Below, in pieces: positions 38,601 through 49,600 of a stretch of DNA of 64,000 nucleotides. The translations under genes were made by a program, and so were the position numbers. The notes under the pieces were generated by a model that saw only the letters and a program-made list of their open reading frames with translations, did no database searches and had not been told where the DNA came from. Source of the stretch: Microstegium vimineum (Eukaryota; Streptophyta; Magnoliopsida; Poales; Poaceae); assembly GCA_022036555.1 (NCBI GenBank), contig CM039134.1, forward strand, positions 5,929,818 through 5,993,817. The letters are read 5' to 3'. Positions within the stretch are counted from its first letter, which is position 1. Each line of letters opens with the position of its first letter.

Positions 38601-41600
38601 CCAAACGCGATCTCGAGGTCTCCGACTAGGTTTCCGATTGTTCTGGATTTCACCACGATGTCATCGACGTAGGCCTCGATGGTCGGCCCTATGTGTTTCC
38701 CGAAGACGTGGAGCATGCATCGCTGGTAGGTGGCCCCGGCGTTCCGTAAGCCGAAGGGCATGGTGAGGTAGCAAAACATGCCGAAGGAAGTGATGAAGGA
38801 GGTCGCGAGCTGATCGGACTCCTTCATCTTTATTTGGTGGTAGCCGGAATACGCATCAAGGAAACAAAGGGTCTCACATCCCGAAGTGGAATCTACTATT
38901 TGGTCGGTGCGAGGTAAAGGAAAAGGAACCTTAGGACATGCTTTATTCAAACTGGTGTAGTCTACACACATCCTATCCTTCCCATTCTTTTTCTTTACAA
39001 GCACGGGATTAGCTAACCACTCGGGATGATGTACCTCCTTGATGAATCCGGCCTTCAAAAGCTTGTCGACCTCCTCCCCGATGATCCTGCGCTTCTCCTC
39101 GTCGAAGCGGCGCAGGCGTTGCTTCACCGGTTTGGACCCGGCTCGGATGTCCAAGGAGTGCTCGGCGACCTCCCTCGGAATGCCCGGCATGTCCGAGGGA
39201 CTCCATGCGAACACGTCGGCATTCGCACGGAGAAAGTCGACGAGCACTGCTTCCTATTTGGTCTCGAGGGTGGCACTGATCGTCAGCGCCTTCCCATCCG
39301 CGAGGCCGGGGTCGAGTGGGACGGTCTTTGTGTCTTCCGCCGGCTTGAAGTTACCAACGTGGCGCTTGGGGTCGGGGATCTCTCCGGACAAGTCGTCGAG
39401 GGCCGCGAGGATAGCCGAATCCTCATGGGCCTCGGCTTTTTCCACGCACTCGATGTCGCAGTCGTATGCGTGCTCGTAGGAGGTGTCGACGGTGATGACC
39501 CCCGAGGGCCCCGGCATCTTGAGCTTGAGGTAGGTGTAGTTCGGGACTGCCATGAACTTGGCGTATCCTCGCGGCCGATCGGGACCGAAACAGACCGGTA
39601 GCTTGATGCGGCCGATCGGGAGTGCCTTCTTCCCCGGGACGATCCCGTGGAACCCCCCGCGCTGGGCAGGAGCATGGTCCTCGGGATCCCCAGGAGGTCG
39701 AGGGTCTCGGCGTAGATGATGTTGAGGCTGCTCCCCCCATCCATGAGCACCTTGGTGAGGCGGGTGTTGAGGATGATCGGGCCGACGACAAGCGGGTAAG
39801 CCCCCGCGTTAGGGATGTGCTCGGGGTGGTCGTCCTGATCGAAGGTGATCGGCGTATGGGACCAGTCGAGGTACCGCGGGGCCTGGGCTCGAACGGAAAA
39901 AACTTCTCGACGCTCCCTCTTGCTCTGGCGCGTGGTGAGGCGAGTCGAGGGTCCCCCGTATATCATGTAGCAGTCGTGGATTTCGGGGAAGCCTCCTTTC
40001 TTGACATCGCCCATGACGTGAGCGTCACAGGGCGGGTCTTCCTTGCCGTCATCTCTCCTGAAGCCAGGAGGGACGAAGTGCTTTCGGAGCATGCGGCAGT
40101 CCTCGAGGCGGTGGTTGGCCGGCCCCATATGATAGGGGCAAGGCTCCTTCAGCATCTTATCGAAGACGCCCCCGTCGGGAGGGGGCCCTCGAGGCTTCCT
40201 CTTGTCTGCCGCAACGACAAGGTCGTCGGGCTCGTCGTCGTGCTCGACGTTGGGCTCGACGTTGCGTCGGCCCGGTTAGTTCTTCTTCTTCTTCTTCCGG
40301 CCGCCGTTGCCGACGTTGTTCCTTCCGGGCCCATTGTTTCTCTTGGGCCCATCGTCCGAGCCCCCGGGCTCACCCGTCTTGCCTTTCCCCTTCCCTGGGG
40401 GAATCTGGAAGAATGCGCCAACGGCTTCTTCGCCAGCTGCGTAGTTGGCGATGACGTCCATGAGCTCGTTGGCGGTCTTGGGGGTGTTTCGCCCCAGCTC
40501 CCGCACCAACTCCTTGCAGGTTGTCCCGGCGATAAACGCCGTGATGACCTCGTGGTCGGAGATGTGGGTCAGCGCGGTGCGCTGCTTCGAGAATCGGTGG
40601 GTGAAGGCGCGGAGGGTCTCCCCTGGCTTCTGCTTGCAGCTGCGAAGGTCCCAGGGGTTGCCCGGCCGCTCGTAGGTGCCCTTGAAGTTGCCCTCGAAGA
40701 TCCGGACCAGGTCGGACCAGTCCTGGATCAAGTCCGGGGGTAGCTCCTCGAGCCACCTTCGGGCGGTGTCGGAGAGGAACAGTGAGAGTTGTCGAATGAT
40801 GACGAGGTCATTGTTGGCTCCACCCAGCTGGCATGCCAGCCTGAAATCGGCAAGCCAGAGCTCTGGCTTGGTTTCGCCGTTATACTTGACCAGGCTGGTG
40901 GGTGGTCGGAAACGTACGGGCAGGGAGGCCCGCCGGATGGTTCTACCGAAGACTCCGGGCCCCGGCGGCTCCGGAGACCGGCATCGGTCTTCGTCGCTGT
41001 CGTAGCGCCCACCTCGGTGAGCGATGTAGCCTCGAGCCTCGGCGTCGCCGTACCGACGTCGGTTGTTCACTCGAGGGGGAAGGTCGTCGACGAGGCGTTC
41101 CTGAACTGGTCGTCGCTCGACCTGGCCCTGGGGCGCCTTGTTCTGGTGGACAGAGACCTCCCGATTTTGTCGAGGGGGCGCTGCTTGTCGCTCAGAGGCA
41201 GCCCCTCGACGCCTTGAGGCCGAGCTCTCCGCCTGCTGCACGGCCGCAGTTTGGAGAAGCCCCTGGATTTCGTCTCTGATACGCCGTGCCTGGGGGGTCG
41301 ATGGCGCCGGCATGTCGCGGAGCAGCATCGCGGCTGCTACGACATTCTGGCTGGCGCGGTTGAAGACTCGGGGTTCGGCGTTCCCCTCCTCGACGATCTG
41401 CCGGTGGACTTCCCGGGCCCGCTCGCGAGCTCCTCCACCCTGAGGACGCCCTCGATCCCGCTCAAGGGCGTGTTCGAGCTGTTGAAGACGCAGACGCTCC
41501 TCCTCGAGCTTGCTGAGAAGCTCTCGGACCTGCGTAATCTGGACGTCGAGGGGTGGATCGGCTCTATCAGGACTTGGGGGAATGGCATCTCGAGCCGGTG

Positions 41601-44600
41601 TAGCGTTAGCCCCTCCCCCTTCTTCGATGGCCGCGGTATCGTCGACGTCGTCCTGGAGGTCGGTTTGCTCGTCGAGGTGGAAGCACTCCCGAGTGGAGTC
41701 GTAACTCTCGTCGGGAGAGTCCGAGTCGGGGTCGGCGTGGTAGAAGTGGGGGAAGAGCCTACCTGTTTCTTCCTCCTCCAGGCGCCGCCGTAACGTGCCC
41801 CACGTACGGGGCAGCTCTGGCTCGCCCGGTGAAGTGGTGGTGACGGGATCGGCCGTATCCCACGACGGAGTCCATGGAGACTCGTCATATGTATGTATCC
41901 TCAGCCCTGCGAAGGCAGAGTAGAGTCCGACACTGTTGCGGAGCCCGTATGGGAACGGGTCACGCGGTGGTGACGGGATCGAGGGTGTCGGAGAGGCCAC
42001 GGGAGCCTCCGGGGACGACGACGTGTCAGAGCCGAAGTCCCGCTCGGGGAGACGCCCGCCCTCAGCCCACAAGCGTGGGTCAAGCGGACCCCTAGGAGAA
42101 GGGGCCGTGTCACCAACTGGGACCGGGGGAACGACATCCGGCGCCCCAGAGCTCGCACGACGGCGAGCGCGTCGGAGCCGCTCGCGCCTCCTCCTGATCG
42201 CAGGCCAGAGTCGCAAGCGAAGGGACCGTCGCCTGATCCTTGCTGGCTCCAGCGCAGCGGAGCTGCTGACGTCTAGGCCACGGGCGGAGGGAAAGACTAT
42301 GAAGTTGCCCTGGTCCGTGGAAACGAACCCTAGACTGCCGAATCAGATGACGGTGGTGAACGAGAACGGTGGGATGGTAGAATCCATCTGAGAGAGTAGT
42401 TCGGAGTTGATCGACACGCGAATCCCCCTACCTGGCGCGCCAACTGTCGGTGTTATGACCCGGGGGTCAAGACCACCAACGAGTAAATTTGTATATCGCG
42501 TGCTCCCTCTCTCAGACGTGATGCAAGATGGACACGAGATTTATCCTGGTTCGGGCAAAGAAGGCCCTACGTCCAGCGGGGGGAGGATGACTTGTATTAT
42601 CTCGCACCCAAAGCGTGCTCGTACAGGGGGGGTACAAGCTGTGTTACACGGAGTCGGCCACCCGAGGGGTCGATCGAGTGGCGGGGTGTGTGGAGTGTGG
42701 AGTGTTAGAGTCTGAACTAAGGTCCCGGAGGTTTCAGGCTCTGACCGTCTAAAAAGAAGATGAAGGAGCCCTAGAAGAAGTAGCCGAAGATCCCCCCTAC
42801 TCTACCTCGGCGTCCCCTTTTATAGACCAAGGGGAGGCCCGAGGGTACAGGGTCCTAACAGCGGCAGCATGGGTAGCGTATCCGCGGCACAGTGTTGGCG
42901 GAGAGACGTTGAACACTGTGGCGGCATGGCCTTCCCGTCCTTCTGGCGTCCCCGGTCGTGGCGGCAGTAGAAGTCGTCGCAGCGCAGTGTCCGCAGGCGG
43001 GCACGAATCCCACAGCCGAAGCGGGACGGGGCGGATGGGACGGCTTCCGTACTGGAGTTGTTGGAGAGAGAGGGGTCGAGCCCCCCGGTCGAGGGAGGGG
43101 GTCGAGCCCTGCGTGGCTCTGTCGCGTTCCCAAAGTCGTCGTCGAGGGTCGCACTGTTCACTTTCCGAGTGGTACTGTTGGAGTCCGTACTCACATAGTG
43201 GCGACAGTGGCGGCACAGTTGACAGGAATCGGGGACCTGACGGGGAGTTGGCGGATTTGACAGCGGACGCGGGCGCCCATGTCGTTAGGTGGGTTCACTT
43301 TAACCCATGTCGGGAGCAGTTGGGTTAATCGAGCCCCTCGTCCGAGGGTCGTCCGTTCGACCCCTGGTCGAGGGGGAGGTCGAGGCGTCGACGGGGTCGG
43401 AGAGGTCGAGGTCGAGGTCGGGGTAGAGGCCGGGAGGTCGATCGTTCGACCCCTCGTCCGTCCTTCGTTCATCGAGGTAGAGCCGGGGTCGTTCGATCGA
43501 CCCCTCGGTCCGTCGTCGAGGTGGAGCCGGGGGGTCGTTCGCTCGCCTCCTCGGTCCGTCGTCGAGGTGGAGCCGGGGGGTCGTTCGCTCGCTCCCTCGG
43601 TCCGTCGTCGAGGTGGAGCCGGGGGGTCGTTCGCTCGCCCCCTCGGTCCGTCGTCGAGGTGGAGCCGGGGGGGGCTTCGAGTGATGGGCCGCGCCTCACC
43701 GAGTAGCGGGCTGGTCCCTGTCTTAAAAATGGTTGCTATGCTTAGCGTTAATTTATCAAAGGGCTTAGGGTACCCCTTACCTTCGTACCCGACACAAAGT
43801 CTTTATTATAAATACAAATCTAGTGAAACTACTTTTTGTAATATAGAAACATTTCATATAATTAGGTTAATTGTTAGTCAAAGATAATAAAGTTCCAGAG
43901 ATGACAAAGACAAGTGAATGTAGGAAAACAAGTAACCAGACTACCAACTTAAGCAGTTTCAACGATACATCACATTGATCATCTAAAGCACCGAGATGAA
44001 TTCATCAGTTGGATGGGTGACTCTAGGGGACGAGCTCAAGGAACACTGTTCAGAATGATGTATACTCCTATGTTGTTATAATCCAGACCATGAGTATACA
44101 AGAAAACTTATATCTCATACAAAAGGGGATGATCTATCATTCAAATGAAACAACCATTGAAATAACTTGCACGAGGTATATGTATTCATGTCATTAGTTT
44201 TTATATATATATGCCTAGCTGCAATGATTAATTAAATACGATAATACGAGGGGTACTAACGTGAGAATCCTTCCACCTCCTAGGGCTCAACGGATCCTCC
44301 CACAGGTTCACCTTCGGAACCGGAGTCCAAGGTTGATCTAAAACACATAGGACAAACGAATCTATAAGGCAAGCCAAAATAGATTAAAAAAAATGATGCC
44401 TCCTAAACAACAGTCAAAGGGATTCCTCCGTGTGCCACAGAACCGACCGCATCGGATCGGATCTAGGATAGCCTGCCCGCAACCACGAACAACTGATTCA
44501 CGAAACTGGCAAGCAGATCAAGAGACGGCCCCAAATCTATGAGCCAATTCAGACAACCAGCGAGTACGATTGATAGGTCTGGATAGGGGAAAGAAGAAGA

Positions 44601-44704
44601 TGAGCACCTATGTGCGTACCGGCGAGGCCTCGGCGAGTAACCAAGCGAGCCATTGGGGAGGACGAGGAGGAGGCCGCCGCCGCCGCAACTAGACCAGACG
44701 CCAT
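26651..44704 (-). CDS. Small mitochondrial-type membrane protein with a 17.5-kb intron
   Basis: Three minus-strand exons join in phase: 44704-44620 (Ala/Ser-rich leader then MARLVTRRGLAG, like a mitochondrial presequence), 44337-44261 (DQPWTPVPKVNLWEDPLSPR, then RWKDSH), and 26767 downward (FMVATLTVWGGLVFGGIKLF, one transmembrane helix, then GGEKENKKK). If exon 3 runs to the first stop (26651-26653) the protein has 92 residues; a GTACC donor at 26680 leaves room for another exon. The layout 'WEDP..P.+WK..HF....L..WG...GG.K.F.GG' recalls small single-span plant mitochondrial complex I accessory subunits (ESSS/NDUFB11 type), but that name is from memory and unproven. Intron 2 contains the whole 16-kb gypsy element, which lies on the same strand as the gene. 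A foldback MITE begins 59 bp upstream of the ATG. Confidence 0.65.
26890..27036. mobile_element. Stowaway MITE
   Basis: TA-flanked, starting 'atccctccattccaaattgt' and ending 'aatttgaaacagagggag', with good inverted termini. It lies in intron 2 of the 44704 gene. Confidence 0.75.
27538..27660. mobile_element. Left part of a Stowaway-type MITE split by the gypsy element
   Basis: It starts 'ctccctccgcctcaaaataa' and runs into the gypsy target duplication CAAAG. The sequence resumes at 43795 ('caaagtctttattataaata...gttagtcaaagataataaa'), as expected for the second half of the same MITE. Its far right terminus is diverged. Confidence 0.6.
27661..29022 (-). repeat. Gypsy 3' LTR
   Basis: 1,362 bp with perfect 6-bp termini (TGTCGG/CCGACA). 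It includes a 46-bp minisatellite at about 28695-28900. Confidence 0.95.
28695..28900 (+). repeat. 46-bp minisatellite in the LTR
   Basis: Four full and one partial copy of a unit containing 'gtcgaggtggagccgggggg' then 'tcgttcgctcg', 'cccctcggtccgtc'. The 5' LTR has the matching array at about 43470-43675. Confidence 0.85.
29023..29041 (-). promoter_or_regulatory. Gypsy polypurine tract
   Basis: On the minus strand the sequence directly before the 3' LTR reads CTGGGGCCTCGGGGGCTAC, a G-rich tract in the PPT position. The same GGGGGCTAC ends the PPT of the element at 55570. Confidence 0.65.
29042..30490 (+). repeat. Diverged repeat array in the element's 3' region
   Basis: The motif 'ctcgagg(g)cggctgtcgaaccc...gggccagccttcg' recurs at about 29329, 29913, 30019, 30192, 30294 and 30399. 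Separately, 'agcccccgaggccccagaggag' plus its hairpin partner occurs at 29025 and 29187. A perfect 13-bp GC hairpin with a 4-nt loop lies at 29153-29182. No coding sequence is seen. Confidence 0.75.
30668..30674 (+). promoter_or_regulatory. TATA-like box of the antisense gene
   Basis: TATAAGT lies about 199 bp upstream of the ATG at 30867 in an otherwise GC-rich region. It suggests that the antisense gene has its own promoter inside the element. Confidence 0.4.
30867..35137 (+). pseudogene. Antisense multi-exon gene of the Tat element (transposase_28-like)
   Basis: It runs opposite to gag-pol. Splice-bounded exons: 30867-31763, 31849-32602, 32689-33387, 33469-33848, 33929-34540 and 34632-35137 (TAA). 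Exon 1 encodes the plant 'putative gypsy-type transposon' domain (MANFELVGADDWS..., FHRAGLGAPPSRFLRALLYY, ...GYLGIEPHWELWLHIF). Exons 2-3 are charged and low-complexity with NLS-like KKLKR. Exon 5 is a long coiled coil (about 34000-34320). Exon 6 has a conserved C-terminal region (SLLRRFYSMTRGVTENVRAA). The frame fails at the exon 2/3 junction, near 32975, at the exon 3/4 junction and near 34320, several of these at G or C runs. Similar antisense ORFs (gene23 of Grande) are known; their function is not established. Confidence 0.75.
35138..36017 (+). repeat. 361-bp tandem repeat pair between antisense gene and pol
   Basis: Unit A is 35234-35594 and unit B 35595-35945. Both run 'gagctctctct...tttctttgcct(g/a)a' through 'ggaaggggggtggcgagcgg' and 'cccccgagg' to an accgtcgaggctacc-like end. 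They are non-coding and may hold the convergent 3' ends of the two transcripts. Confidence 0.8.
36018..40275 (-). pseudogene. Gypsy pol: protease, RT, two RNase H domains, integrase (broken)
   Basis: It follows gag in the same frame after a TAA. Visible in order: a protease motif DGGSSLN (about 39730), then a frame change near 39655, an in-frame TAG at 39254-39256, reverse transcriptase with YVDDIVVKS (about 38650-38675), a degenerate Ty3 RNase H, an archaeal-type RNase H beginning MYFDGSLMKTGAGAG (about 37800), the integrase zinc finger (HSGACGHH...CQGC, about 37080-36950) and the integrase core. A one-base loss near 36698 moves the rest of integrase into another frame, which continues to 36018 with a normal C-terminal domain. 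The element cannot make a complete pol. Confidence 0.9.
40276..42387 (-). pseudogene. Gypsy gag (one early stop)
   Basis: The likely start is ATG 42387 (MDSTIPPFSF...), with a TGA 15 codons in (42343-42345); the remainder is open to TAA 40276. The N-terminal third is acidic and proline-rich, followed by a coiled-coil stretch (LLSKLEEERLRLQQLEHALE). The retrotransposon gag core includes DTARRWLEELPPDLIQDW and LRAFTHRFSKQRTAL. The C terminus is basic (GGRKKKKKN) and no zinc knuckle is visible before the stop. Gag forms the particle that packages element RNA. Confidence 0.88.
42425..42442 (-). promoter_or_regulatory. Gypsy primer-binding site
   Basis: The minus strand reads TGGCGCGCCAGGTAGGGG two bases after the 5' LTR. 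It would pair with a tRNA 3' end of CCCCUACCUGGCGCGCCA. From memory this fits a plant tRNA-Arg; the tRNA identity is unverified. Confidence 0.7.
42445..43794 (-). repeat. Gypsy 5' LTR
   Basis: 1,350 bp, nearly identical to 27661-29022, differing by scattered substitutions and a few small indels. It drives gag-pol leftward. Confidence 0.95.
43795..44260. other. Right half of the split MITE, and intron sequence
   Basis: To about 43885 it continues the Stowaway-type MITE broken by the gypsy element. The rest is intron 2 of the 44704 gene, with no other feature seen. Confidence 0.5.
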
Positions 44705-44762
44705 AGCTTAGCGGTACTGCCGTAGGGTTGGGTGTAGAGGTGAGTTAGATACGGCTCACTGC

Positions 44763-45182
44763 TGGCTACAAGGTTCTTTTAACCTTGTTACATTTTATTC
44801 ATATAGTAGTTATTTCTTCATAATTAATATATAGCTTATATGTCTCTCTCATAATTTTCTTTAGTTCTTGTGTCCAAGCTGGCTATAAGTTTATAGCCCA
44901 CCTCTCTTCTCTCTCCTCTCCTCTCTCCTCTACCTCAGCATTCAGCTCTCTTGCAGCCCACCATAATACATGCTCTTAGAGAAAGTATTATAGCAGGATG
45001 TAAATCGGCTAAATGCTGAGGTGGAGGAGAGAAAAAAGGAGAAGCGGGTTGTAAACTCACAGCCGGCTTGGGCACAAGAACCAAAAAACTCTATGAGATA
45101 GTCATATAGGTCATGTATTAATGAAGTAGAATACAATATTGTATGGGTGAGCTAAGAGAAGGCTATAAAAAACCTTACAGCC
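44763..45182. mobile_element. Foldback MITE with about 200-bp arms
   Basis: Two inverted arms meet near 44970-45010 ('cctctacctcagcattcagc' against 'gctaaatgctgaggtggagg'). Pairing extends outward through 'tggctataagtttatagccc' to 'ggctacaaggtt' and 'aaccttacagcc'. It is non-coding. Transcribed, it would fold into a long hairpin. It begins 59 bp upstream of the ATG at 44704. Confidence 0.7.
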
Positions 45183-46111
45183 ATCTTATGGGTTGTACTA
45201 TAATACTTTATAACTTACAGCGGGGAACTCTTGCCTCGTAGGCTTCCGAAATTTTATTTGGGCCGACACAGATTGGATTCGGATCGGCCTAGTTTCGTTT
45301 CTCTTTGGCATGGTTAGACTTGGCTGAAGAAAAACAGACGTTGGAAAAAGTCCAATTTTCATCATCAATTTTGAAGTGCGTTCATTTTTTTCTTCCTAAA
45401 CTATAAAATAAAAAATATTCTATCCTCAAATGTTCAAAACATTCGTTTTACCTCTTTAACCGAGTTTGAATGGTGGTTTTGTAAATCTTTGAAAATACAT
45501 AATAAAGTATAAAAATCATAAAATAAAAAATACAATTTTTTGAACTCTACATGAGTAGGTTGAATAATAATATGGTACATTAATATAAAGTTTTTGTTTT
45601 AACTATAAATCTACGCTTTTATGTAATTATAATTATAATTATTCATAGGTTTAAGGCTTGTTGAGCTAGTTATTTATGTGGCTGATAAATCAGGTGATGT
45701 TATTTTTAACTTTTTATTGTGAGAGAAAAATATTATATCATAGCTAATAAATTTGGTTGATAAATTGAAGTGACCAAGACGACAATTTTTATTGTCGAAC
45801 TGTGGTGAAATTTGTATGGGGGCTAATTATTGTATGTTTGAATTATAGTAGTAAGAAATTCATACTCACTGGGTACTCTTCCAACCGTGTATAAAATGGA
45901 GGTCAACCATGAACTCATGCACTATTTAAAATTTATAGCACATGTGATATTTTTTGTTTAAAAAAACATTTTCACTTTTTTTAATAATTCCCTTTCTTTC
46001 TCTCTTTTTTCCCTTTATTATTTTTCTTTTCCACGTACCACGACTGCACGTAGCGGATCATGTATACTGTACTAGTTTAAATATAACCCCTCAAAAATAT
46101 AGTTGTTGTAG
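45183..46111. other. Divergent intergenic region
   Basis: AT-rich spacer between the minus-strand gene starting at 44704 and the plus-strand gene at 46686. No gene seen. Confidence 0.4.
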
Positions 46112-46443
46112 TACTCCCTCTATGCGCGAATAAATAGATTTCTAAAGTTGTTTTTAAGTTTTATTTTGAATTTTAACTCAAAATTTAGAAAAATATTAAG
46201 TTTTATAATATCAAATTAATATCATTAGATTTAGCATAAAATATTTTTTCGTGTAGTGCTTATTTTATATCATAGATGTTATTATTTTTTGTGTAAAGTT
46301 AGTTAATTTTTTTTAAAAATGACAAACATGGATGCTGGAAATTATTGTTCATAAATGTTGTTATTCTCTGTATGAAGTTAGTTAAAATGAAAAAAGTTTG
46401 ACAAACACGGTTGTTAAATTAATCTATTCATGGATGGAGAGAG
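46112..46443. mobile_element. Stowaway-type MITE
   Basis: Inverted ends 'ctccctctatgcgcgaataaatagattt' and 'aatctattcatggatggagagag' enclose an AT-rich body. Confidence 0.6.
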
Positions 46444-46685
46444 GATTGTTTTTTTTACTCACGTGTAAATTATCGTGGGTCTGTAATTTATACTCTTTTT
46501 TTTCTCTCAAAAACTTGGGCCCTTAATGAACCGGTTTGCCGGGTCCAAACCGGATTACCGCTACCGGAGAGGGATCGTGTCATATATAGAAACGACCAGA
46601 CCACTCTCCCCGCCGGAGGAGAGAAAGAGAACCCACACAACACAGGCACAGCACACGCCGCCAAGAGACAGGAAGGAAGGGGAAG

Positions 46686-49600
46686 ATGGCGGCGTTGCGG
46701 TCGTCGCTGAGGATGCTCAGCCGAGGCTCGTCTGTATCTTCAGCAGCCGCATACATGGGGGGAAGAGGGATGGAGCTCAATCAAGTTCTCCACCGCGCGG
46801 CGCCGCCGCTCCCCGCCGTGTCACCGCCGGTACACACCGCATCCATCCGTAACTTTGAGGTGAGGAGACATCTCTCAGTAGGTGCTTATTAGTTTTCGTA
46901 AAGTTTTGCTCTTTGCATATTTGTACAGATCTGGTCTCAAAAACTATGCGGAACCCTAACCATCTATGGTACACGACCCCCCTCAATTCAAAATCTCAAT
47001 TGACACAAACAATCCACCGGGGGCTTCCTCCTTTGCGCAACCAACTATTTGATCTGAATTTTTCTCTCGTTAGGGTTTGTTTGGTTAGGCAGAAATCTCC
47101 AGTTCTCCATACATCATTTTCCTTTAATAAGGTAGATGCTCTTACCTGCATAACCAGTAATCAATGCTCTTAAGTGGTCCATCACTTTCTATTTGGGATA
47201 CATGATATAAGTTGGTAGGGCACTCATCACTAATACAGTAATACTTTGATTCATAAGGATTTTTTTTCGTCTTTAAACCATGGGAGGTATTCCCCAACAC
47301 TAAATTTATTGCCTTTCATGCCATATTCTGATTTAATAACTTTGGTGTAAATGTTCTGTTTTTTATGGCTTGGCTATGCAAAGTAGAACTTCATTTGTAT
47401 AGTATTCCCTCCATTCTAAATTATAAGATGTTTTGGTTTTTCGAGATACATAGCTTTTGCTATCATATGTTATATCTAGATAAATAGTATGTATTTAGAA
47501 AAGCCAGAATGTCTTATTATTTGAAACTGAGGGAATATTTGATATGACATCATGTACCAATTTGCCAGAATCAACTCAGTTTTTGGGTGTCGAATTGTTG
47601 CTCGGTTACCACATTATATTCAATCTATCTCAACTTGGGATGAATTTGGGTTTTAGTGGAGTGGGCCATGCCTGTGTAGTTACACCTTTCTTGAGAGCTA
47701 GCTGCAGCTCCTTGGTTCTGCAGCTCCTGAAGTAACTTCTACTTGTAATATTTGTCATATATTTATTTGTTGAATTCAAGTTTTGAATGGTTTGATTCCT
47801 AATAAATGTGTTGAACCTGAGTACTAACATTCATCTGATCTTTTTTATCTATCCTTAACTCCTTATTGATTTTATGAAAAAAATTTCTTTACATAAATCT
47901 AGTTAGATAAACATATTAATGATCAGGTTTTGGAAGTTTGACCTCAAGGATTCTAGAAGGTAAATAATGGAGGGATATTTATTCCTTGAGAAATAATATA
48001 CTGTTATGCTGCAAGCTGACACTGGACTTGCTGCCTTTTTTGATATATATAAAAGTTATGATGCCTCCCATATTTCTGCCAACTGCTGAACTAGTGGTGC
48101 ATACCAGGCACTATTTGGCTACTTCTTAATACTTCTAGGGGCTATTGCGTTTCTGGCCTTGTTTTGAATCCTAATTGTGATTTTACCCTCACTTTCTTTC
48201 ACTTTGTATTTTTACCCCTCCTTTTCAAAAACAAAGGCTCCGTTTACCCCTATTCCTAACACTGTTACCTGCATCAGAAATACTATTGCGTTTATGCCCT
48301 TGTTTTGAATCCTAATTGTGATTTTACCGCCACTTCCTTAAAATGATGTGTCTAAATATTGGTTAAAATGATGTGTCTAAATATATATGTCAAAAGAGGG
48401 GTAAATTCGCAACACATTAAAATAAGTAGGGACAATTTCGTATGGGAAAAAATGTTCTTACTCAGCCCATTTGACACTGTTACCTGATGTTCACAGAGTA
48501 GGGGTAAACTTAGGCTTCATTTTCAAAAAACAGGGGTAAAATCACAACGATGACAAAAGCAGGGGTAAAATCACAATTGGACATCAAATTAGGGGCAAGA
48601 ACGCAATAGTCCCATACTTCTAGGCACATCAATAGAGGCATACAGCTGACCTCACTAGGAAAAAAATTGTCTCACCCAATTCACACGTTTCCTGGCAGCC
48701 CTAGTGACTTACATGAGGTGTTTATACTTCTTGTATATTGTATAGATGGTGTTTTGTTGTCTACCTTTGTGATGTTTGTTGTGGTTTTTATGTGTCCATT
48801 GTACAACACATCATAGTTAGTCCCTTAGTGAGTATAGATTTGATCTGATAAATACTGGGTGTGCGTGCTCAGACCAAGATCCCTTTGCTACATATTTTTA
48901 GAACATTGTACTCCACTTAATATACTCAGTTTCTCACTATTGAAGACTTGAGTTGTTGGAGCTTGGGGGATGGCGTAGATTGTAGCTGTGGGAGGTGGTT
49001 GGCTGGGTTTGTAGCCCTCGCAATGAGGTGGCTCAGTGCCTTGCGACGACACCGAACAGGAGGGATGGTGGCTGAGTGGCACTTACGAGAGCAGGAAAAA
49101 TCATTTCAATCTCCAGTACACAACTTTTATTGTGTATATATCTAGACATACTGTACATCTAGGTGCGCATAGCAAAAGCTATGTACCTAGAAAAGCCAAA
49201 ACAGCCTATAATTTGGGACAGAAGTGGTATAAAACAAAAGGTTTAGGTTTTATAGACTCAGATCCTAACAAACTCATCTCATTCTAACCCAAACAAACTC
49301 AAAACTAATACATAATAACTAAACGCTTCAACCATGACTTCTCTTTCTCCTCCGCTGATACATGTTGCTGACCATAACATAAGTAGCTGAGTTTGTTGTT
49401 ATTCTCTGTTCTTCAATTTGACACCTTTTTTTTTTGTGACAGAAAACTGTGAGGGAGTTCACCACAGAGAAATCATTTTCATACATATTACATTTATCTT
49501 GACCTTTTGCAAATTACATCTAGTTATGTTGTTTTTGGTGCATACTTACCTTCGTAGTCCTTCTGCATCCAACTCTACATGACAATTGCTTGTGACAATT

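Larger units (their letters stand above)
27661..43794 (-). mobile_element. Full-length Ty3/gypsy element of the Tat lineage
   Basis: 16.1 kb on the minus strand, bounded by TGTCGG...CCGACA LTRs and the 5-bp duplication CAAAG (27656-27660, 43795-43799). The 3' LTR is 27661-29022 and the 5' LTR 42445-43794. In element order: PBS, gag, protease, RT, RNase H, a second archaeal-type RNase H, integrase, a repeat-rich spacer, a large antisense gene, more repeats, PPT and 3' LTR. Dual RNase H plus an antisense ORF before the 3' LTR is typical of Tat elements such as Grande and Retand. The LTRs look about 98-99% identical by eye, so it is recent, yet gag-pol has stops and frameshifts. Confidence 0.95.
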
